From Epiperipatus broadwayi (Eukaryota; Onychophora; Udeonychophora; Euonychophora; Peripatidae): DNA of 64,000 nt. Under the pieces are notes generated by a model that was given only the letters and a program-made list of their open reading frames with translations, had not been told where the DNA came from and ran no database searches. Shown one piece after another: positions 56,266-64,000 of this stretch. The stretch is from contig JAQFVV010006208.1 of NCBI GenBank assembly GCA_028023455.1, positions 6,866,963-6,930,962 on the forward strand. The letters are read 5' to 3'. How positions within the stretch are numbered: position 1 is the first letter of the stretch; every line of letters begins with the position of its first letter. Position numbers and translations under genes: made by a program.

Positions 56266-56884
56266 ATTAACATGTTTGTAACAAACAAATTAGAATCATT
56301 TTTTTTAAATAAAAAAAATAGAAAGAATGTTTTGCAACATTTTTATTAATTTCTGATATTCGACTAATAGTTTTGGCTATACAATAGTCTTCCTTAGAAT
56401 TGTAAATATAAAATACACATAAATACCATTATTGTTACGATATTGCTCTATACATGTAATGTAAATTTTCTATATATAATTTAAATGGAAATAACTCTCC
56501 CCCTGAGTTATGTAACTTCAACAACTACAAAACTATAGAATGATACCAATCTATCTTATAGCTCTGTTGTTATATAAGCTTAGTTTTTTGACGTAGTTGA
56601 GTAATTGGACCTGCAGTAAGAAATAAGTTTATGTGTCCATGACTGAAAAGTGACCTGAAATGTTGCTGTTTTGTCTGACAAACAGTGTCAACATGAAATA
56701 GTTCAGAAATGTTGATAACATAGCTATTTTTTAATATATTAATAGCATAATATACTTATTTATCTGCTGTTCATTGTACCCATTGGACAAGATTTCCATA
56801 TGCCCTGGGTTTGCAAGTTTTCAGGTTGGGAACTTTTTTGAGTTATATGATCTTGAATTATAGTTAAATTTATAATAAATGATC

Positions 56885-57130
56885 TATCTACAAAAAAAAA
56901 ATCAAGTCAGATGTCACATGACCTAATTTAATAAGCTTGTGTTTACAAATGTTATATATAGAGCTCACACAATAAAGATAAAGTGCTGGGCTTGTCCTGG
57001 TGTTTTTAATCTAATGCTTGAATATGCTGGCATCTCACTTATGATGCCAGTAGCATAAACCTGTCTGGGATTGAGGATATTCTCAAAGCTTGTTAAGGGC
57101 TTATTTTGCGAGCTCTATATATAATGATCT
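56885..57130. repeat. repeat with inverted ends, first copy
   Basis: Starts AAAATCAAGTCAGATGTCAC and ATAAGCTTGTGTTTACAAAT, with ATATAGAGCTC(A/G)CACAATAA at the left. It is inverted at the right as GCTTATTTTGCGAGCTCTAT. A second partial copy is at 57820-57915. Confidence 0.6.
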
Positions 57131-57819
57131 ATCTACTACAAATCTATGTTGAGTCTTATGTTTTCCAATATCTTCTTAATTTTAGAATAAAATCAATTTT
57201 CAATTACTCTTTGAGTACTATTTTAAGATTAGTAGTAACTTTTCTCCTTCTAACAGAGCTTGTAGTAGTTTTTGTATAGATAGCATCTATATTTCATGGT
57301 TAAGACTTGAATTTTTTATAACTCTTTTTTTAATATCTTGTTTTGTTATATCTCTAAATTTAAAAATTACACTCTCATTATTAATATTGTTTATATTAAC
57401 ATTTGCGTTTGTTCTTTAATAAATATCTTCCTAGTAAAGAAGTTTTTAAATATTTAAAGATGTCTTATCATTTTTATTATTAATATATTAATTTTTTTAT
57501 TAAAATCCTTAAAAAATTTTAAATTTTTTTCATTTCTTGCTCTTTCATTTTTCATTTATATAATAAAGAAAATTTTTTAAATATGCATAATTATTTCTAT
57601 AACAAGTTATAAATTTAAAAGTGTATATACATAATGTGTATGTGTGTAGAGCCAAATACACTATTATTTCCAAATCCATATTTAAGCAGCCATTACAAAA
57701 AAAAAAATACATTATATGAATAACTAAATTTATAAACCTACATCTCCCAAATTTTTAAATATAAAAAGCACATAACTATTTATATATATAATCATAATAA
57801 ATCTATACATTAATTACAA
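57131..57819. other. intron sequence, no feature seen
   Basis: Extremely AT-rich, with short TA/GT microsatellite. Confidence 0.45.
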
Positions 57820-57915
57820 AAAAAATCAAGTCAGATATCACATGAGCTAATTTAATAAGCTTGCATTTACAAATGTAATATATAGAGCTCGCACAATAAG
57901 CTCTTAACAAGCTTT
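57820..57915 (+). repeat. repeat with inverted ends, second partial copy
   Basis: AAAATCAAGTCAGATATCAC, then AATAAGCTTGCATTTACAAA and GAGCTCGCACAATAAGCTCT, directly repeated with 56885-56975. Confidence 0.65.
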
Positions 57916-58113
57916 GTAAAATATCTAGACATTAAGTACATTCTACATACTCATTAAATATTATTTATATATACAGTCTGTTTTATATATGTGTGTGTGT
58001 ATCTATTTTTATTGCAGTAACAATTAATAACAAATTTTATATTCTGTTTACAAATTATTGTTGTTGATTTTCACGAAATCAAAAATATTATTTTAATATT
58101 TTAAAACATTTAG

Positions 58114-58392
58114 TTTATCCATCGCTGACAGTAGACACCGATAAAATTGAACTTCCTGTAGGAGAAACATTAAAATTAACAGTAACATACAATGGTGAGC
58201 CAGAACCAGAAATAACATGGTTTTTGAATGATCAGCCGCTTGAGGAATCACCGAGAATAAAAATAGTACAAGATGACAATATTGCTGGTATTCAAGTCAA
58301 ATGTGTTGAAAATATAGATGGTGGTGTTTACAAAGTTAGAGCTAAAAACCCATCGGGAACCATAGAAGTTCCTATTACAGTCAAAATCTTAG
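58114..58392 (+). CDS. Ig I-set exon, module copy 4 (detached)
   Basis: This 279-nt exon has acceptor ATTTAG ending at 58113 and donor GT at 58393; phase 1 on both sides. The domain is as in copy 1 except for Glu to Asp in TVDTDKIEL, Ala to Val in ELPVGETLK and Glu to Gln in IAGIQVKCVEN. Trp and Tyr core positions are intact, disulfide cysteines absent. It belongs to the same young group as the copies at 29.7, 36.1 and 41.1 kb but now lies 16 kb away. Module homology in the upstream intron goes back only a few hundred bases. Confidence 0.95.
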
Positions 58393-58763
58393 GTAACATG
58401 AATTAATTTAGTTTCAGAGTGGGTTTGTTAAATTAGAATACACAGTAGAATCATTAAAACATTATAAATAGAAACTGCATGAATGAAACAGAATTAAAAA
58501 TAAGTTATTTTGATTATTATAACATGAATTGATTTGATTTTTAGAGTTGATTTGTTAAACTAAAATACATAGTAGAAACATTAGAATTTTATAAATAGAA
58601 ACTGCATGAATAATACAGGATTAAATATAAGTTTGTGTTAAGTTTTACTAACTTGTTGAATTATATTAGATTTTTTTTTTAAAGAAAAAACATCTTTTAG
58701 ACATGAATTAACATCAAACATAACTTTTGCATTTATAAAAAATTGTCATTTGTTACACTTCAG
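58393..58763 (+). repeat. intronic tandem repeat between Ig and Fn3 exons (two units)
   Basis: Two copies of the same about 115-bp unit as at 36.4 and 41.4 kb, giving a 371-bp intron. Confidence 0.8.
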
Positions 58764-59063
58764 ATGTTCCATCCACACCTCGTAACTTGCAAATAACAGA
58801 AATAACTGGTGACGCAGTGACTATACGCTGGGAGCCTCCTGCAGATAATGGAGGTAGGGAAGTCACAGAATACACAGTAGAAAAAAGAAATATTGAACGC
58901 AATAATTGGCAGAAAGTTACTACCACTGAAGATTGCACTTACACTATACCCAATCTTGTCGAGGAGAATGAATATGAATTTAAGGTGTCAGCCATTAATG
59001 AATTTGGATCCAGTGAACCAGCAGTTGTGGGTCCTGTGTTAATTCAACCTACTAAAGCTGGTG
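58764..59063 (+). CDS. Fn3 exon, module copy 4 (detached)
   Basis: This 300-nt exon has acceptor TTCAG ending at 58763 and donor GGTAAGA at 59064; phase 1 on both sides. It matches copy 1 except for Val to Ile and Ile to Asn in RNIERNNWQKV and Arg to Lys in YEFKVSAIN. Hallmark Fn3 motifs RWEPPADNGG, YTVEKRN, LVEENEYEF and FGSSEPAVVGP are complete. It is the last intact coding exon seen; the next module downstream is dead. The phase-1 donor implies at least one further exon beyond the window or in unrecognised sequence. Confidence 0.95.
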
Positions 59064-60429
59064 GTAAGAATAGTACATTGATCATTTACATTGACATTAT
59101 ATTTTATTAAATCACCCAGATGTATATATTATACATGCTTAAATAATACTATTCTAAGTTAATAAAATAAAAATTATATTTTTTTAATGTTGAATATTTA
59201 TAACATTCACAATTTTTTGTATTTTGATTACAACTTATATATTTATTGAAAATTTAGACTTAGCCATTGGACATATTCAAACAAAACAACTTGAAAGTGT
59301 TTTATCTCTTAGGCAGAAAATTCACAAACATTTAATTAATTTAATATCAATTATTAGTATACTCTATACTTAATTTTAAATATTTTCTTTTTTTATGAAC
59401 CTCTCAGCATATTGTTTTTTATATTTTTTACAACTGAGAGATAAACAGTCTGGAAATAAAAAGTTCATATTACACCTGACATCTAGTGGCACTCAGAGAA
59501 AACTTTATGTTTTTTCTTTAAAATAAAGTAAAAATAATTATAAGTATGCTGTATATATATATTATTAAAAGCCATTCAGCACTTAGACAATTCTAATATC
59601 AATAACAATCAACAATTTCAAACTGTTGTCAAGGTAACCCTCCTTTTAACAATAAAGGTAGAATCTATATATATAGATTCATTTCTTTCTGGGGAAAAAA
59701 TATTTTAAATATAATAAAATTCAATTTCCTGAGAGCAAACTGAAATTAGTTGTATTCTTGACGTTTCCACTGAAAAAATTATTAAATATTTAGTTTTTTT
59801 TTTGTCACTATTATTTTATATACGATATTGCAATAAACATCAATAATAGTGTTATTCTAAATTAAGTTTTTTATTTCTGATTTTATTTATCTAATTTATT
59901 ATTAGAGCAATTGCCCCTAGCAATATTAGAAAAAGAAACATGTCAGTTGTAATTCATCAAAATATTCTATAATTATATGAATCATCAAACGCTGTGGCTA
60001 ATTGAATCTTGAAAATTATTTTGGCCATAAGTATGAATTCAGGATTCATGGGATTTGCGTTGATAACATTTTCTTTCCATTATGTTTTTTGAATTTAATG
60101 GCAGTTGAGGAGGGTTAAGGAATTAACTGAAAGCACTTCTGCAGATTGAAAGACTGAATAGAATACCTAATTACCGTTATATTTATTATTTTTATTGTTA
60201 TTACAATAGTTTTTAATTATCATGTGATTATACAGACATTTTATTTATATTATTGAAGTACATTTACAGCTTTCTATGTCTTCAATATTACTATGATTCA
60301 TACAATAGAGAATAGATATCCTTGTGTTGTTTGGTACAATATTATTACATGAGTTAGTACATTTAAAATACATAAATCGGAAGCAATCATAAAAAATATA
60401 GATGTGTTATTTTCAACAAATTAAAAATC
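59064..60429. other. intron sequence, module homology fading out
   Basis: The first few hundred bases are diverged module intron (TTTACATTGACATTATATTT). The remainder is AT-rich with no recognised element. Confidence 0.5.
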
Positions 60430-61275
60430 CTTTTCCTTTTTCTTTTCAAAAACTTTATTTTTTTATCTCAATACCAAACATATATATACATTTATATAAT
60501 ACAAAACTCCAATGTTTCAACTGTTTTATCTCATACAGTCATTTTCAAGGATCTGCAACAATATTAAATACATATCAACAAATAAACTTCAATTACATAA
60601 AAACTTTCTCTTACATTAACATAAACAGTAACAAACATATTAAACATATAGAAATATATTTTACTTACATCTTTCTCCCACTGCTATATTTTATTACTCT
60701 TTCTTTTACATTGTTTAATTACAAATATATCTTAAAATCATCCAAGAAACTTTCTATACAAATTTAAATACCAACTCTAATTTCCAAAAACCTCGCCCTT
60801 TTTTTAAATTTTATCTAAAACCCATCTTAAAACTACATTCCTAAACTATATATTTAAATGAATATAAAACAAATATAAACATCCCCCCCCCTCTCTCTCT
60901 CTCTTTTATACAAAAAAACTTCTAACAATTTACCTAAACCCATTAAGCATTTATTTTAATTATACATTAATTTATATTCCTTATCTACTCCATTAATTCT
61001 ATTTAGAGTAGGATTATATTTTTTTATATAAAAAAATTCTTTAACCATCCTTTCCTTGTTACTGTTTATGTTAATGTAAGAGAAAGTTTTTATGTAATTG
61101 AAGTTTATTTGTCGATATGTATTTAATATTGTTGCAGATCCTTGAAAATGACTGTATGAGATAAAACAGTTGAAACGTTGGAGTTTTGTATTATATAAAT
61201 GTATATATATGTTCAGTATTGAGATAAAAAAATAAAGTTTTTGAAAAGAAAAAGGAGAAGGATTTTTAATTTGTT
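60430..61275. repeat. large foldback with CGAAAC-type signature
   Basis: Arms of about 215 bp (60430-60645 and 61060-61275) are near-perfect inverted copies. They share TTACATTAACATAAACAGTA, TCCTTGAAAATGACTGTATG (right) and CAACTGTTTTATCTCATACA (left). In the right arm TGAAAATGACTGT...ACAGTTGAAACGTTGG repeats the TGA-A-stem-GAAAC order of the other signature foldbacks. A 121-codon open frame here is a by-product. The 415-bp centre contains a CT run. Confidence 0.7.
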
Positions 61276-61757
61276 GATATTATTGTAGAACATATATATT
61301 TTAAAAGAAAAAGTGGATGTACTTTTGCTGTGTTATTATATATGATGTGTTATTTTCTGAATAATAAAAAGTATAGACTAAAAATAAAAAAGCATATAAA
61401 AAGAAAAGAAAAAAAAAATACTTGAATCAAAATTGCAATGCAGGTAATTAAAGGATAGAAATGTAACTGCTTAAACACACAATTTCATTATTTCAGTACA
61501 GAGAAATAACCATCAGCATGAGAAATTCATGACAGTCAGTCTTTAGAATAACCTAAGTAATTGACAACACACTATGTGGGGAAAAAAAAGAATAATAAAA
61601 TAAAGAAAAAGCAATTAAAAAAAAAACAATATCTGGCCTTCGATAATTCAACTTATTCTATAACATAATAAATATTTTTAATGGACATTGATTACATTAT
61701 TTATCATATGCATCAAACAATAAATTGTTTAAATTCATCCAATTTAATAATTATTGT

Positions 61758-62401
61758 TGTTGTGTATTTGCCCACAGCTCTCGAAGGGGCAAACCACAAT
61801 TGATAACTAAAACTAAATTTAGTAATAAAGATTTATTATAAGTTATACAAACAAAACTGGAATATATGTACACAAGCTTAAATATATACAGACAAATAAA
61901 TGGTCCCAGAGTTCATAAAGTCTTTAAACATTTTTTCAATATTGTCCCACAATTACTGTCCTCTTTAATGGATTGACACTTTCCACAACTATGCTAAATA
62001 ACTACAAGTTCTCCAAGTTAAAACCTAAGAGCCATTTAGGCTTGCATAAAACAAAATAAGATCAGACGATCTGCTTAAACACTAGTCAGATTTTTATACC
62101 TTCAGATTCCGAAATATCTGGGTTTAGTCTCTTGCAGATGTTGACTAGTTACCAACGATAAGAGTCAAATAGCTCTTCACCAAACACAGGAGAAAAATAG
62201 ACTTAACTCTGCAAACCTGAGTTTTATAGTCTGCCGTTTAATTATTCTCTTATCAGAAAGATTCCTTTACCGAAGTATTTCATTAATTTCACTTTCCGGA
62301 TCTACTATTTCATAAGATTTTATCTTTATTCTAATCCATTCAACATTTTCTCTTTTCATTCTGTAGAAACCTTTTAATTACGTAACTCTAGAATATACAC
62401 A
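61758..62401. mobile_element. possible solo LTR next to the dead Ig exon
   Basis: GC-richer block starting TGTTGTGTATTTGCCCACAG and ending AGAATATACACA, inverted ends of LTR type. It abuts the Ig remnant and could explain loss of that exon's 5' two thirds. No target duplication was resolved. Confidence 0.35.
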
Positions 62402-62459
62402 ATCAGGGTTAAAAACTCCATTGACACAATAGAAATTCCTCTTACAGTTAAAGTTTTAC
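62390..62459 (+). pseudogene. dead Ig exon remnant
   Basis: Only the last quarter of the Ig exon is left: (R)VKNSIDTIEIPLTVKVL, aligned to RAKNPSGTIEVPITVKIL of the live copies. The first two thirds are gone. The donor that should be TTAG|GT reads TTACAT, so it cannot be spliced normally. This is the 5' part of a sixth Ig+Fn3 pair. Confidence 0.75.
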
Positions 62460-62668
62460 ATATATGAAATTTTCACTATAAACATTATTCTTATCAAATG
62501 TAAATAACAATACTAACATTTCATTCACAGCATTATTTTTAGCAATACATTAGTTTTTTGAACTGAAAGTATAAATTCTATTTCATTTTGTAAATTTAAT
62601 AATTTTAATTCTGTAAAATATTTGAACACATTGAAGTTTTTTTTTCTATTTACACTACACATTAAATA

Positions 62669-62893
62669 TTCCATCTCCACTCACAATTTTCAAGTGTTAG
62701 ATATTACTGTGACACTGTTTCCCTCCTCTGGGAACTTCTTGCAGGTAATGGAGGCAGAAGGGTTACTGAATATATAATAGAAAAAAATAAATATTGATCT
62801 CAAATTGGCAATGCATTAATACTTCATCAAATCTTACTGTGTCTTCCGGAAAATAAAAACTGGTCTAGTATTAATTTTTACTCCAAAAGGCAC
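62669..62893 (+). pseudogene. dead Fn3 exon remnant
   Basis: TTCCATCTCCACTCACAATT, CTCTGGGAACTTCTTGCAGG, TAATGGAGGCAGAAGGGTTA and CTGAATATATAATAGAAAAA align with the start of the live Fn3 exons (VPSTPRN..., WEPPADNGGREVTEYTVEK). CTGGTCTAGTATTAATTTTT aligns with their end (VGPVLIQ). A several-base deletion shifts the frame, about 75 bp is missing in the middle, stops follow, and the acceptor AG is lost. Confidence 0.75.
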
Positions 62894-62911
62894 AGTAGGG
62901 CTTTTTGTTAA

Positions 62912-63012
62912 ACTTTGGTGGTTGAGAGGTCAGCACAGCTGCCTTACAAGCAGTTGTCCCCGGTTAGCGCATTCGCTTCCCGGCCGATGCTATGACACAT
63001 GGAAAAAAAAAT
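62912..63012 (+). repeat. tRNA-derived SINE fragment
   Basis: TGGTTGAGAGGTC fits a Pol III A box. AGCTGCCTTACAAGCAGTTG, an interrupted B-box region and CGGCCGATGCTATGACACAT follow, ending in an A-run. The 3' end matches the SINE at 26.1 kb. Confidence 0.6.
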
Positions 63013-64000
63013 CTGAATTTCAAATATAAAAATAACACTTATTCAATACTTTCTCATTACAGAAAGCTATAAGATTCTTATCCCAGGAGTTCACCATAAT
63101 TATTTTCTTGTACTCGCTAGAATAACTGATGATCAGAATATTATTCCATTTAAACTTACCATTAAACCAAGTGTTAATTGAAGTCTTGTGAGACAGGAAT
63201 GATAACAAAAATGATTACAGTTAACAAAAGCAATAAAAAAATGCATAAAAATTCAGAAAATGTTTTTTTACTTCACATGTGCACATTAAGTATGTCCATT
63301 ATAACATATGAAGATTCATAAATGACACAATCACATCGATCCGTTATCAAGTACGCAAATTGTAAACATTTTGCAAATTACTTGTAATAGTCCTGTTTGG
63401 GTATTCATTTTAAAAACTTTTCTTTAGGAGAAAAAGAATCTGATTTAGCTAAACTTTGATTTTTAAAATCACTAACGTTATTTTAATAAAGTATTTCAGG
63501 AGGGAAAAAATTTAAGAAATCAAACTAATTTTTCTTTTATCTTGAATATTTAAAAGCTACCTACTGAAACTAAATCTAAATATTAAATATAAATAAAATA
63601 AGCACTTAAAAATATTATAAATGTCCATATTACTGACTTGTGATAAATTGTTTCTCTACATAGATAGAATTATGTTTGTTGGAAATACTCGATGGGAAAA
63701 AATACTAGAACCATATAATTTATATTACCATTTATTTAATGCATTAATGTCAATAATATTGTTTATGTATACATTCATTACTTTATAATTCTTTACGTCC
63801 ATCATGTTTCAATGGGCAAACAAAAGCCATCAATCAGTCTGCCGATCGTAACTAGGGCTTACATTTGGAATATGGCTTATATTATAAGCATTCTCAAAAA
63901 TAACGTTAGGGATTATTTTTTGCAAAACACGGATTTACTTAACAAAAATTTATATTACAATCTGTATTTAATGAGTCTCGTAAAGAAATTAATGATTGTG
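63013..64000. other. intron sequence, no feature seen
   Basis: AT-rich. No further exon of the gene was recognised. Confidence 0.45.

Noticed and set aside
60402-60767. 121-codon open frame
   Set aside because: It spans the arm of a long foldback repeat and is rich in Ile, Phe and Tyr codons expected from AT-rich DNA.
1-64000. CRISPR arrays, operons, bacterial promoters or replication origins
   Set aside because: The window is spliced eukaryotic DNA; the regularly repeated sequences are tandem exon modules and transposable elements.

Overview
This is eukaryotic, intron-rich, very AT-rich DNA. Twelve plus-strand exons can be supported, all of them internal exons of one gene. They encode alternating immunoglobulin I-set and fibronectin type III domains of the titin/twitchin class, the giant cytoskeletal proteins of muscle. 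The Ig domains lack the disulfide cysteines, as expected for a cytosolic protein. LINE, SINE, LTR and foldback elements fill multi-kilobase introns. Together this points to an invertebrate animal; the sequence alone does not let me name the phylum or species. The gene starts before the window and probably continues after it; no start codon, stop codon, promoter or kinase domain is visible.

Layout: an Fn3 exon at 0.6 kb, a 12-codon linker exon at 9.3 kb, then Ig+Fn3 exon pairs at 15.8, 29.7, 36.1, 41.1 and 58.1 kb, and a dead Ig+Fn3 pair at 62.4-62.9 kb. Every live exon begins and ends in phase 1, so exons and pairs can be duplicated or skipped without breaking the frame (3234 nt, 1078 codons in total). 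The pairs at 29.7, 36.1 and 41.1 kb lie in direct tandem copies of a module of about 4.3 kb. Later insertions have lengthened the copies, and each insertion is exposed by comparison with the uninterrupted sister copies. The pair at 58.1 kb is the same kind of copy, separated by about 14 kb of other repeats. The pair at 15.8 kb is an older relative.

The intronic DNA holds the most unusual content. Three unrelated multi-copy repeat families (called HH-1, HH-2 and HH-3 here) each contain a sequence that folds by eye as a hammerhead self-cleaving ribozyme. Each has the CUGANGA and GAAA core boxes, a self-complementary loopless stem III, a closing stem II and a two-part stem I. HH-2 copies show compensating changes in stems II and III. 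One HH-2 copy is flanked by a 13-bp target duplication, which suggests mobilisation by reverse transcription (Penelope-like or retrozyme-like) rather than as a DNA MITE. A fourth set of foldback repeats carries a related but less complete signature.

Other content: decayed LINE reverse-transcriptase fragments on both strands, two solo-LTR-like insertions of 1.6-1.8 kb with TATA boxes, tRNA-like SINE pieces, a small TA-flanked MITE, a hAT-like element, several long hairpins, and stretches where I see nothing beyond AT-rich simple sequence.
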